A stretch of DNA of 58,688 nt from JAPUDQ01 sp964462335 (GTDB lineage Bacteria; Patescibacteriota; Saccharimonadia; Saccharimonadales; Saccharimonadaceae). Below, one piece after another: positions 34,053 through 42,248 of the stretch. The notes below the pieces were generated by a model, which saw only the letters and a program-made list of their open reading frames with translations, searched no databases and was not told the origin of the DNA. The stretch covers positions 1 through 58,688 of the forward strand of contig CAYWYG010000002.1 of assembly GCA_964462335.1 (NCBI GenBank), given 5' to 3'. The position numbers were made by a program, and so were the translations under genes. How positions within the stretch are numbered: the first letter of the stretch is position 1; each line of letters begins with the position of its first letter.

Positions 34053-34567
34053 AACTCTATATCTCCTCGTTGGTTATCTGCATGATATTTTTCAAAAAAC
34101 GCTTTCGGATCTTGTGTAAATTCAGCATGAAATATGTTCTGCTTTTCCTGAGTATATGTGCCTTTTGATACATCAACAAGAAATTTTCTTTTTAGCAATG
34201 CGCAGCCTATAAGGACAGGAAATCTATTGTGCGATCTATCCGCAAGCGTAAATGACCCGCGAACTTTACGGCCTGCAATTTCTATCGTCAAAGATACTCG
34301 ATAACGAAGCTGTCGCATACCGTTTGAGCTGCGGATTAGATTGACCGAGAAGCTACGTGTCTTGTGGCGTTTACCACTGTAATGCGGTGATTCTTTTGCA
34401 AAGAGCACAAATGACAATTCATTTGTATCATCTATGTAGAGTTCCGATGCCCAGATCGATGATGTATCAGCACCCGTATCGATCTTGACGGGCACGTTTT
34501 TAATCCCATCAAGCGGAAAATTCACTTTCGCGGTGCGGCCTATAATTGTTAATTCTGTTTTCGTCAT
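34049..34567 (-). CDS. rimB: RimB-type retropepsin-like protease (Zn_protease/DUF785 family)
   Basis: 172 residues. VPVKIDTGADTSSIWAS is the D-T-G-A active-site motif of retropepsin-like aspartic proteases, the true mechanism of proteins once annotated as ATP-dependent zinc proteases. FTLADRSHNRFPVLIGCALLK is the second conserved block. Family members next to rimK trim the glutamate tails that RimK makes. It is coupled by 4-bp overlaps to genes on both sides (34564-34567 and 34049-34052). Confidence 0.9.
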   Translation of the reverse strand: MTKTELTIIGRTAKVNFPLDGIKNVPVKIDTGADTSSIWASELYIDDTNELSFVLFAKESPHYSGKRHKTRSFSVNLIRSSNGMRQLRYRVSLTIEIAGRKVRGSFTLADRSHNRFPVLIGCALLKRKFLVDVSKGTYTQEKQNIFHAEFTQDPKAFFEKYHADNQRGDIEL

Positions 34568-35547
34568 ATCTCCACCTTACTATACTTAGAAAATAATGCA
34601 TCAATGTAACGAGTGGCAAGATCGTCGATCGGGCGACCCTCTGAAGGCATCATATGCAGCCCAAAACTCGGTGATGCATTTATTTCGATCAACTTCCAAG
34701 TCCCTGCCGCAATATCATACAAAAAGTCAACGCCACATATAAATGCGCCGGCAATGTCTGACATGCATATTGCCTGCTCTATCATCTCTTTTGGAATTAG
34801 CTGGCCGCATTCTACTGCGCGACCGCCAGTGCCCATATTAGCCGTTCCAACAACCTGAGTATATTCGCCAATAGCTGGAATTTTTTGTCGTTTTCTTGCA
34901 GTCAAATAGCGATGCGCTGCTGCGATATCGATCATGTTCATCTTCTTCGTATACGGTTCACTACCGCGATCTGAATTGGTATTTTCAATCGCAATTAACT
35001 CATCAATGGTATGTATGCCATCACCTACTACACTAGCTGGCTCACGTCGAATCGCACCCACAAACGTACCATCAATGATCAGCACTCGTATATCGACGCC
35101 CTGTACAAACTCTTGCAATAATACTTTTTTTGATTCACTGTGTGAGGCCGCAGCATCGATCGCTTTTTTCAATTGAAGCTGTGATGTGATATTCGTCGAG
35201 ACACCATTGCCATGTGCGCCATCAATTGGCTTTACGACGATTCGCTGGTATCGCTGCAAAAAATCGCACGCGTGGACAAAATCATGATAGACTTCCGTAA
35301 CAGGTATCGGCGCCACATGATATCGAGTCGCAATCTCATATGTCAATGACTTATTGCCTGTAATCGCCACCGATGTGGCCGCAGATACATCAGGCTTTGC
35401 ACCAACTATTGCGTGATGCCGACCATTAAAATCAAATAATAATACTGTTACCTTGGATAATCTCACCACATGTGCATCAATACCTCTCCTCTGAAGTTCG
35501 TCGTAAATCGCACGTGAGGTAATCTTGAGTTGTAATGGCTGACTCAT
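34564..35547 (-). CDS. ATP-grasp ligase, cyanophycin-synthetase/RimK-like
   Basis: About 327 residues with an ATP-grasp core: ITGNKSLTYEIATRYHVAPIPVTEVY, IVVKPIDGAHGNGVSTNI, LLQEFVQGVDIRVLIIDGTFVGAIRREPASVVGDG, and CGVDFLYD with LIEINASPSFGLHMMP. The GDGIHTIDELI segment is like that of cyanophycin synthetase and glutathione-synthetase GshF C-terminal ligase domains. It likely joins amino acids or peptides by an ATP-driven amide bond; substrates unknown. It is distinct from the second ligase at 33141. The start at 35547 is preferred to 35568, which would overlap the upstream gene. Confidence 0.88.
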   Translation of the reverse strand: MSQPLQLKITSRAIYDELQRRGIDAHVVRLSKVTVLLFDFNGRHHAIVGAKPDVSAATSVAITGNKSLTYEIATRYHVAPIPVTEVYHDFVHACDFLQRYQRIVVKPIDGAHGNGVSTNITSQLQLKKAIDAAASHSESKKVLLQEFVQGVDIRVLIIDGTFVGAIRREPASVVGDGIHTIDELIAIENTNSDRGSEPYTKKMNMIDIAAAHRYLTARKRQKIPAIGEYTQVVGTANMGTGGRAVECGQLIPKEMIEQAICMSDIAGAFICGVDFLYDIAAGTWKLIEINASPSFGLHMMPSEGRPIDDLATRYIDALFSKYSKVEI

Positions 35548-35551
35548 ACTA

Positions 35552-37147
35552 TTATGCCGACCCTTCATAGACTACTCCATAACCAGCTTTTTCCGCAATC
35601 ACTTTTTGATACGGATTGGTAGGGTCGGTGTGAGTTTTAAACAAATTCCGCAAGCTTTCTATATCGCCTCGCTCATATAGCTGCTGAAGCAAGGGTATGG
35701 CCTTGATCCGCCCAAACGCATAGGCCATATCTTTGTGATATGTCATGTGTTCGTACCCTGCGGGCATGTCAACAGGTAAGCTACGCTTAAACCTCACGTT
35801 CGCCCGTGCGGTTGCGGCTTTGGCTTTTTCAATTTTTTCTGGTGTCAGTTTCTCACCAGTCTTCAAATCCATCAATACGCTATACCGCCACGTCATCTCG
35901 TATATCTCAGCAGTATTTCTACCTTCTAGTTCAGCTGCTGCAATTGCGATGTAATAACGGACATTCTCGGAACGCCACTGTGACGCTAGTTGTTGATCAA
36001 GTTCATCACAAGCAATAGATTCAAGCAATATCAAAAGTCCTTCTTCAAAGCTCAAGTAGTCAGGATTACCGCCATCGCGAAACTCGCTAAAAATACCAAA
36101 GCCAGTCATTGGCACCTTAGATGCAAGACCGTCCATCGTTCTACCTCCGTGGCCAAGCAACTCATGCATGATCTTGCCAAATAGCTTCTGCGGGCTATCA
36201 ACCGGTACCGCACGCTTTGCCATGCCAATATTGACCGACAGCGTCGGTGTATTCCATGACAAGTTACTATTATTTGGTTTCTTTTGCACCGTAATCCCAG
36301 ATACCCCTTTGGGATCTCTTAGTGTAAGTGCCTGGGAAAATACCTCATATAGTTCCTCACCGGTGCATTGTGGCTCGACACCTTCAGCCAATGCTCGAGG
36401 CACAACTACTTGTTCCCAATACCGAACTGCCAGCTGATAATACTGGCTAAACTCTTCGAATATAAATTCTTTTATCCACTGCGCTGCTTCTGGTGTGAGG
36501 CGATCAATACCGCACCGCCCTCGCTCAAGTCCACGCATGTGTACGCCGCGTGCATCAAACCCCTGCTCAAGCTCACTTTTTATACGCTGTGCATCTTCAT
36601 CACCATTCAAAATCTTTGCATCAATAGCTGCCCAGACTTCGCCACGAAGTTTTTCATACATAGTTGAATCTGGCGAGCCATACAAAGCTTCATTGAGACG
36701 ACGATATTTCTCCGCGTAGAACAATTTCTCATCGGCAGTTATATCTGAACGATTCAGCTGTTGTACTGCTTCAACAAATTCGATTTCTTTGTAGCGAAAC
36801 AGAGCGCTGCGAAACGTTATCTCCGCAACATCCTCATCTAGATCAACTGGGTTATCGGGATCACGCAACAAGGTTATGATATCTTCCAGCGACTTTTTCT
36901 CAAGCTCAAATGATATTGGTTGGCCATCTTCATCAAATAGTTTGGTGTAGAGATATGGTACATTATCTTGCTCGCCGGCAATCAATGCAGCTTCGCCTGA
37001 TTCACGTACCCCTCTATCATTTTCAAAATACTCATATGTTTGCAGCGCAAGCGCAGGAGTCGTTTTAGGTCTCAGCATTTCCAGAAAAACACCCCGATCC
37101 ATATTTTCAGGGCTAAACACGGTATAGATTTTGTTTGGAGCATTCAT
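35552..37147 (-). CDS. DUF1704/MATCAP-type metallocarboxypeptidase (QEGLA family)
   Basis: 531 residues. The C-terminal half has HELLGH (HExxxH) near residues 328-333 and FEEGLLILLES near 367-375, which match the zinc motif and the QEGLA motif of the DUF1704 family. Its eukaryotic members (MATCAP) remove the C-terminal tyrosine from alpha-tubulin; bacterial members were named after an effect on flavohemoglobin expression. The N-terminal part is helical, with no signal peptide, so it acts in the cytoplasm. It is the first gene of a four-gene operon with two ATP-grasp ligases and a RimB-like protease. The carboxypeptidase role is inferred from the family. Confidence 0.85.
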   Translation of the reverse strand: MNAPNKIYTVFSPENMDRGVFLEMLRPKTTPALALQTYEYFENDRGVRESGEAALIAGEQDNVPYLYTKLFDEDGQPISFELEKKSLEDIITLLRDPDNPVDLDEDVAEITFRSALFRYKEIEFVEAVQQLNRSDITADEKLFYAEKYRRLNEALYGSPDSTMYEKLRGEVWAAIDAKILNGDEDAQRIKSELEQGFDARGVHMRGLERGRCGIDRLTPEAAQWIKEFIFEEFSQYYQLAVRYWEQVVVPRALAEGVEPQCTGEELYEVFSQALTLRDPKGVSGITVQKKPNNSNLSWNTPTLSVNIGMAKRAVPVDSPQKLFGKIMHELLGHGGRTMDGLASKVPMTGFGIFSEFRDGGNPDYLSFEEGLLILLESIACDELDQQLASQWRSENVRYYIAIAAAELEGRNTAEIYEMTWRYSVLMDLKTGEKLTPEKIEKAKAATARANVRFKRSLPVDMPAGYEHMTYHKDMAYAFGRIKAIPLLQQLYERGDIESLRNLFKTHTDPTNPYQKVIAEKAGYGVVYEGSA

Positions 37148-37198
37148 ACTATGACGTATACTATACTATAAAACATACGGCTGAGTCAACTATTACCT

Positions 37199-38308
37199 CT
37201 AGAAAATTGTGTTTTTTGCGTGTTTGAATTGGTCGAGTAATTCGCGCTGTTTTTTGCTTAGTTTGGTCGGTATGTCGACGACAATACTGACGATGTGGGC
37301 GCCACGGGAGTTGCCGCGTAGGTGCGGCACGCCGTGTGATGAAAGTTTAAAATCAGTACCGCTTTGCGTGCCGGCGGGGACTTTCATACGGATAGGCCCG
37401 TCGACCGTATCGACATCGATCTCCGTGCCAAGTGCCGCGTCCACCATTGCGATGTGTTCTTCACTGAGTATCAGGTCACCTTCGCGAGTAAATTTCTTGT
37501 GTGGTTTGACGCGCAAGTTGACGTACAAGTCACCTTTGGCGCCGCGCGCAATCGCTTCGCCCCGTTCACGGAGACGTATGGTCGCACCATCGTCGACACC
37601 CGCTGGTACTTTGATGGTGATGTCCTGACGTTGCCTCTCCGTGCCGCTCCCGCGACAAACCGAGCAGACTTTTTCTGGCACTTTCCCGCGACCATGGCAG
37701 GTATCACAGACAACTGCTTGTTGGATCGCACCAAACATTGTGTTCATGACACGAGTTTGTTGACCGGCACCTTTGCAGGTATCGCACGTCTTCATCTCAT
37801 GACCCGGCTCGACAGTCGAACCTTTGCAATGCGAGCATTCATCGTCAAGATTGATAGAGATCTTTTTCTCCGTACCAAACACAGCATCTTCAAATGTCAG
37901 ATCGAGATGTGTCTCGACATCGCGACCGCGAGTCGGTTGCCGTTGTCGCTGTGCGCTGCCACCAAAAAACGAACTGAATATATCACCCAATCCGCCATCA
38001 CCAAAGTTAAATTCGAACTGCTGACCACCCTGACCACCAAATCCCTGGAACCCTTCGAACGGATTGCCGCTATAGCCACCACCCGACGACCCGCCGACGC
38101 CCGCGTGGCCGAATTGGTCATAGCGCTGACGTTTCTGCTGGTCTTTGAGCACTTCGTAGGCTTCGTTGATCTCTTTAAACTTCGTCTCATCACCACCATC
38201 TTTATCTGGATGATATTTGACAGCTAGTTTACGAAACGCTTTCTTGATCTCGTCGGCCGACGCAGTTTTAGAAATACCTAATATTTCATAATAATCACGT
38301 TTTGACAT
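37199..38308 (-). CDS. dnaJ: Chaperone DnaJ (Hsp40)
   Basis: 369 residues with all DnaJ parts: the J domain (RDYYEILGISKTASADEIKKAF, HPD motif in KYHPDKDGG), a Gly/Phe-rich linker (about 70-120), the zinc domain with four CxxCxGxG-type repeats (CSHCKGS, CDTCKGAG, CDTCHGRG, CSVCRGSG) and the C-terminal substrate-binding domain. It delivers clients to DnaK (49512-51410). It lies 2 bp after the NYN gene, so the two share the CIRCE-controlled promoter at 39068-39105. Confidence 0.97.
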   Translation of the reverse strand: MSKRDYYEILGISKTASADEIKKAFRKLAVKYHPDKDGGDETKFKEINEAYEVLKDQQKRQRYDQFGHAGVGGSSGGGYSGNPFEGFQGFGGQGGQQFEFNFGDGGLGDIFSSFFGGSAQRQRQPTRGRDVETHLDLTFEDAVFGTEKKISINLDDECSHCKGSTVEPGHEMKTCDTCKGAGQQTRVMNTMFGAIQQAVVCDTCHGRGKVPEKVCSVCRGSGTERQRQDITIKVPAGVDDGATIRLRERGEAIARGAKGDLYVNLRVKPHKKFTREGDLILSEEHIAMVDAALGTEIDVDTVDGPIRMKVPAGTQSGTDFKLSSHGVPHLRGNSRGAHIVSIVVDIPTKLSKKQRELLDQFKHAKNTIF

Positions 38309-38310
38309 AC

Positions 38311-38934
38311 CTATACCAGCCTGTTCTCAACATATTTACTTGCTTGAGGCTTAGAAATAATCCGTGTGCTATCCGCATTTGACGAGAGAGCGGAACTGGG
38401 ACGATATTCATATCCTACATGCATGATTTTTGCACCCGTCTTTCGGACGGCCTTAAACGCTGGTACAAGATCAGTATCCGCGCTAACTACAACCAGCTCA
38501 GTTTGATCATTTGCTTCTGTGAGCAGCTTGACGGCAAGACCGACATCCACGCCTTTTTCGATGAGGTTCCATTCACGACGCCCACAATCTTTACATGGCT
38601 CACCTTCACGAGCACGCAAGTACCCAACTTTATGAAAAATTATTTTTTGATTTTGCAGCATATTGACAAACGCTGCCTGCAACACGATTGCGGCTTCTGA
38701 CTTTACCCGTATCTCTTCGTTATTGTCGTATCTTCGCAAACGAGCGCCAAACCAAATAATTTCCGAGGGTATACGGTCAGATAAGAGATCTTCTACAAGA
38801 CCACGAAAATTGTAATTGTTTAGTACTGAGCGCGGTGCTCTCTCTTCACCATCACCAGCTAATAGTGTACGAAGCCCGTATGTCAGATTCTCACCATCGA
38901 TTAGTGCAATTCTACGCATAACTTTTTGCCACAT
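38311..38934 (-). CDS. NYN-domain protein (LabA/PIN-like), heat-shock regulated
   Basis: 207 residues. The PIN-fold NYN domain shows RIALIDGENLTYG with the first acidic residue, and VDVGLAVKLLTEA then LVVVSADTDLVPAFKAVRKTG with the later Asp residues, so it may be an active RNase. A CKDCG knuckle lies between. The start at 38934 is preferred because GCGAGG lies 5 nt before it; 38919 is an alternative. The gene is cotranscribed with dnaJ and controlled by a CIRCE element, which makes it a likely member of the HrcA regulon. Confidence 0.87.
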   Translation of the reverse strand: MWQKVMRRIALIDGENLTYGLRTLLAGDGEERAPRSVLNNYNFRGLVEDLLSDRIPSEIIWFGARLRRYDNNEEIRVKSEAAIVLQAAFVNMLQNQKIIFHKVGYLRAREGEPCKDCGRREWNLIEKGVDVGLAVKLLTEANDQTELVVVSADTDLVPAFKAVRKTGAKIMHVGYEYRPSSALSSNADSTRIISKPQASKYVENRLV

Positions 38935-38967
38935 AAAAACCTCGCGAGAGCGAAGCCCAAGCGAGGT
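38935..38967 (-). promoter_or_regulatory. Leader hairpin hiding the NYN ribosome binding site
   Basis: On the minus strand ACCTCGC (38967-38961) can pair with GCGAGGT (38945-38939), which contains the ribosome binding site of the ATG at 38934. Five T residues follow. The structure could be an RNA thermometer that opens on heating, or an intrinsic terminator/attenuator. Confidence 0.5.
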
Positions 38968-39067
38968 GCTGTACTTTCAGATTAACATATGGTTTTATAT
39001 GTGTCAAGTATTTTCTCTCATTACCAGTGAGACTTACAGATATAGGACGATTTTCTTCCATGGTAAA

Positions 39068-39096
39068 ATTATAGACTTTTAGCACTCCAAATACAA
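39068..39096 (-). promoter_or_regulatory. Promoter of NYN-dnaJ operon
   Basis: On the minus strand the -35 box TTGTAT (39091-39096) and the -10 box TATAAT (39068-39073) are 17 bp apart. The CIRCE element covers the -35 box and spacer. Confidence 0.7.
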
Positions 39097-39105
39097 GAGT
39101 GCTAA
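39079..39105. promoter_or_regulatory. CIRCE element (HrcA operator) of NYN-dnaJ
   Basis: TTAGCACTC, a 9-bp spacer, GAGTGCTAA: a perfect match to the CIRCE consensus. It overlaps the promoter of the NYN-dnaJ operon. HrcA is encoded at 53950-54660. Confidence 0.95.
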
Positions 39106-39121
39106 TCATCTATCGCTATCT

Positions 39122-39637
39122 CTACTTGGAGCAGAGGCTAGTAGGAGGCAATATCTCAGCGGCAGTCACCGCTGGCATCTGCAGAACTGCACCTACATGG
39201 AGATGATATTCCTCAAAGCCAGGCCAACCGGCATTCACGGCATATACTCTACTCCATTGATCATAGCTTCCGTAGTATTTTTCAGCAATACAGCCGTACG
39301 TATCACCAGATTGCACAGTGTACGTTCCAGCCGGTTTTACAGGTGCATATCCGTTTGCGGCTGTCCCATTCGTCGACTCTGCCTTGCCCGAAGACGCCGT
39401 CTTGTCCTGCATGTCGGTCGCCGGCTCACTCGCTTCACTCGCGACGCCATCTTGTACGATCTTTGTCTGGTCGGACGCTGAAGCTACAGGTGCAGCAGCT
39501 GCGATATAGCTTTTGATGAGTTGCTGCGTACTTTGGCCGTCCAGTGCTGCGATTCCCGTGAGGCCGATGATCAATGGCAGGACAATAGTCGAGCCGAGTG
39601 TGATAAGTGTATTGCGAAACAATGTTTTCTCAGTCAT
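39122..39637 (-). CDS. Membrane-anchored LysM protein
   Basis: 171 residues. One N-terminal span (near residues 9-30), a Ser/Ala/Thr-rich linker and a C-terminal LysM domain (YTVQSGDTYGCIAEKYYGSYDQWSRVYAVN...VGAVLQMP), with a cysteine near the end. LysM binds N-acetylglucosamine in cell-wall glycans, so the protein probably faces the envelope. It follows the upstream membrane gene by 4 bp (operon). Confidence 0.87.
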   Translation of the reverse strand: MTEKTLFRNTLITLGSTIVLPLIIGLTGIAALDGQSTQQLIKSYIAAAAPVASASDQTKIVQDGVASEASEPATDMQDKTASSGKAESTNGTAANGYAPVKPAGTYTVQSGDTYGCIAEKYYGSYDQWSRVYAVNAGWPGFEEYHLHVGAVLQMPAVTAAEILPPTSLCSK

Positions 39638-39641
39638 AGTG

Positions 39642-40064
39642 TTACGCCCTCTTCGCTTTCGATGATTTTGTATCAGGCTCTAACACAGCCATACACACGC
39701 CAAGAACACACATGAGCAATAGTAATATAATCGTCGCAAGCCAATCACCTGCGAGCACAATGCGCCACGCATCTTTAACTGTTTTCCACATCATCGTCGT
39801 ATCGACGTTACTAATTGCAGCGGCAATATACCCAAGTAACCTCGCCGTAACACCTGCCAGCAATCCGGCAACAATACCACGCTTCGCCTGTACTGTATTT
39901 GTTGCACGTCGCTCAACTTGGTTGGCGACATAGAGTCCCCATGCGGTGACGACAAGTCCGCCGATCCCCCACCATGCATTGTGATAAAACGCCGACAACC
40001 ACGCGCCAGAAAACAATGGCACGCCCGCCAGCAGCCCCACCCACTGGTAACGTTGTAACTCCAT
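39642..40064 (-). CDS. Small membrane protein, four spans
   Basis: 140 residues with hydrophobic segments near 8-26, 29-47, 65-85 and 103-126. The C-terminus is Lys/Ser-rich. Family not recognised. A strong AGGAGGGG ribosome binding site lies before the ATG. It forms a two-gene operon with the LysM protein. Confidence 0.75.
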   Translation of the reverse strand: MELQRYQWVGLLAGVPLFSGAWLSAFYHNAWWGIGGLVVTAWGLYVANQVERRATNTVQAKRGIVAGLLAGVTARLLGYIAAAISNVDTTMMWKTVKDAWRIVLAGDWLATIILLLLMCVLGVCMAVLEPDTKSSKAKRA

Positions 40065-40145
40065 GACCCCTCCTATTATGGTTATGCGTATTGTAAACTA
40101 GTTTTTTAAAATATGCAAAATTATACCTCATATAGACACATACTC

Positions 40146-40151
40146 TATACT
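40146..40151 (+). promoter_or_regulatory. -10 box, leaderless start of kinase-like gene
   Basis: TATACT, 6 nt before the ATG at 40158, with no Shine-Dalgarno sequence. It rules out the upstream start at 40113. Confidence 0.6.
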
Positions 40152-40157
40152 GAAACT

Positions 40158-40685
40158 ATGCAAAAAGATTACACGCCTGTCGTCGTGATCGGTCCGTCTG
40201 GCGCCGGCAAAAGCACCCTTATCAATAACCTCTTACGCACTATTCCTAGTCTTCATATCCATAAAACTGTCACGACACGACCTAAGCGAACCCCGGCAGA
40301 AAACGATACGCATGTTTTTGTCAATGAAGTAGAGTTCGAAAACATGATAACCTCAGATCAATTCTTGGGCTACACAAAACTTTTTGGATATCGCTATGGA
40401 TTATTAAAATTACCCGTACGACTACAGAGTCCTGCCATCGTCATACTGAGGGCACAGTTCGTCGAGATATTTCGAAGTTTTTATCCCGACACACATGTTG
40501 TTGCAGTGATCGCTCCCGTGAGTATCCTCGAGAAAAGACTGACCGCACGAGGTGATACTGATAGGGTAAACCCTGCATCGCTATATGATGAAATCATTGC
40601 TAGCTGCCAGTTAGCAAATACGCGCATCGACACGTCCACGACGATCGATGCCGTCACAGAGATCAGGAAAATCCTATGCGGTTAG
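40158..40685 (+). CDS. Guanylate-kinase-like P-loop protein
   Basis: 175 residues. Walker A GPSGAGKST near residue 12 and TVTTRPKRTPAENDTHVFV, the guanylate-binding block of GMP kinase (TTR.PR.gE.dG), are present, but the conserved E-x-D-G part is changed to END-T and the middle region is shorter. It may phosphorylate a nucleotide or another substrate. It overlaps the next gene by 10 bp, and its coupling to a lipid-kinase-like membrane protein is unusual for a true Gmk. Confidence 0.72.
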   Translation: MQKDYTPVVVIGPSGAGKSTLINNLLRTIPSLHIHKTVTTRPKRTPAENDTHVFVNEVEFENMITSDQFLGYTKLFGYRYGLLKLPVRLQSPAIVILRAQFVEIFRSFYPDTHVVAVIAPVSILEKRLTARGDTDRVNPASLYDEIIASCQLANTRIDTSTTIDAVTEIRKILCG

Positions 40686-41278
40686 ACTACTTCATTATCC
40701 TCACCACAATCCTCGGCATCAGCTTAACATTATGTGAAACACTTGCGCATTACACACGTATTCCAGGTCCAATATTGCGTAAAGTGGTCCATGTTGCAAT
40801 GTGTATGATCATTGTCGCAAGCTGTCTATTTTTCGATTTTCACCTCTTTACCACCATCGGACTGACATTTTTTGTACTGATGATCATATCTCGCAAGTTT
40901 TATCGTTGGCGCAGTTTGGCCGACCGAGCTGACTCTTCATATGGCGAAATATTATTTCCACTCGGTATCGCAATATCCGCGATGCTCGCTGATACGGTAA
41001 ATTCATTTATCATCAGTATGATTATCCTCGGGTTATCAGATACCATCGCCTATATCATCGGAAAAAACATTTCGTCTCCCAAAATTATTTTCAACAAGAC
41101 GATCGGGGGCAGTAGCGCCTGCCTAGTCACATCATTCATCATATTTATCATCAGCGACATTTCGCCTGCATTCCTCTTCGCATGCGCCATAACCTTTGTT
41201 GAGCTGATAAGCCCTTACGGTAGCGAAAATTTATTTCTGCCTATAGTAACAGTCATGCTGCTCCGCCTTACGATTTAG
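40676..41278 (+). CDS. Phytol/dolichol-kinase-like membrane protein
   Basis: 200 residues with about six spans. LRKVVHVAMCMIIV near residue 34, SYGEILFPLGI near 82, and GLSDTIAYIIGK near 119 followed by NKTIGGSSACL are the pattern of the CTP-dependent polyprenol kinase family (dolichol kinase, phytol kinase VTE5; related to phosphatidate cytidylyltransferase). It should phosphorylate a prenyl alcohol. It converges with and overlaps a UbiA gene by 11 bp (41268-41278). Confidence 0.8.
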   Translation: MRLDYFIILTTILGISLTLCETLAHYTRIPGPILRKVVHVAMCMIIVASCLFFDFHLFTTIGLTFFVLMIISRKFYRWRSLADRADSSYGEILFPLGIAISAMLADTVNSFIISMIILGLSDTIAYIIGKNISSPKIIFNKTIGGSSACLVTSFIIFIISDISPAFLFACAITFVELISPYGSENLFLPIVTVMLLRLTI

Positions 41279-42245
41279 ACTCAACGATAGCTTCACGTTG
41301 GATTTGAATACCAAAAAGAAACATCATGACGGTGAGGACAACGATGAAGTAGTAGTGCGGGTTTCCAACATCGTAATACTCTAGCCAGACATGAACCAAA
41401 CAATAAAATACCCAGCCGCTTAATGACCGACCGACGATTGCGATATACAGCAGTTTAAGATCCAACGTGGTGCTTTGCAGGCATCGCCATAGCGCCCACA
41501 GAGCAATACCGCCAAATAACATAGTAACGATCACTGCAATGGTCGCATGTACCACAAGGATCGGTAGCATTGCAATAACACCAATACTCAATAATGCTCC
41601 CGATACCACCAGTGTTTTCCTCAAGCCATGTCGTACTAGATAGGTATACTTTTTTGTCTTGCGATCGCCTTTTTCATCACGGATGTCTTTGAGGAGCAGA
41701 CGACCGACAAATATGATGTAGAGTCCAACTCCCGCAATAATTGTCATTATATCGTACCGCCCGCCGCTCGCAATTGCAGCAGCAAAAGGAACACCGACAT
41801 ATCCCAAAGGTAGTAATAGTTGCGCAAATAAGCCGCGTGCTGATATTCGCCAAGGAGGCAATGAATAGACGACGTTGAGGCAGATAAAACCAAAGGATGC
41901 TATAGCAAGTCGTATATCGATACAGGTAGCAACGACGATCATGGCCAGGCCAACACAGCCTATTACGTAGCGTAGTTGTCGTGTATTCAATGTACGATTG
42001 ATGAGCGGACGATCGGCAACAGCTTCATCTGAGCGAAAATTGATTGCATCGACCCTCTCGTCGCTAAGATCGTTTATCGCGACAGCATGGATGTACCAAA
42101 GTGCAATATACGCTAAGCCAAGTCCGATAGAAATTGGCTCAAATGTTATAGCCGATAGACCGAGGGCTAGAAAATAATGAACGCTGAGCACGGCGTATGT
42201 TCTTGGCCGCAATAGTTGCCAGAGAGCTTTCACGTACATGATCAT
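41268..42245 (-). CDS. UbiA family prenyltransferase
   Basis: 325 residues with about eight to nine spans. The two Asp-rich motifs that hold Mg-prenyl diphosphate are visible: NDLSDERVDAINFRSDEAVADRP and KDIRDEKGDRKTKKYT. The family transfers a prenyl chain to an aromatic ring or other acceptor (quinones, DPPR in arabinan synthesis, digeranylgeranylglyceryl phosphate). The second motif and the layout recall the DPPR-synthase/UbiA group, but the acceptor is not clear. A membrane gene precedes it by 3 bp on the same strand. Confidence 0.85.
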   Translation of the reverse strand: MIMYVKALWQLLRPRTYAVLSVHYFLALGLSAITFEPISIGLGLAYIALWYIHAVAINDLSDERVDAINFRSDEAVADRPLINRTLNTRQLRYVIGCVGLAMIVVATCIDIRLAIASFGFICLNVVYSLPPWRISARGLFAQLLLPLGYVGVPFAAAIASGGRYDIMTIIAGVGLYIIFVGRLLLKDIRDEKGDRKTKKYTYLVRHGLRKTLVVSGALLSIGVIAMLPILVVHATIAVIVTMLFGGIALWALWRCLQSTTLDLKLLYIAIVGRSLSGWVFYCLVHVWLEYYDVGNPHYYFIVVLTVMMFLFGIQIQREAIVESKS

Positions 42246-42248
42246 ATA

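Noticed and set aside
40158..40685. Bona fide guanylate kinase (gmk)
   Set aside because: Several conserved guanylate-kinase residues differ and the context is a lipid-kinase-like gene, so only a family-level call is made.
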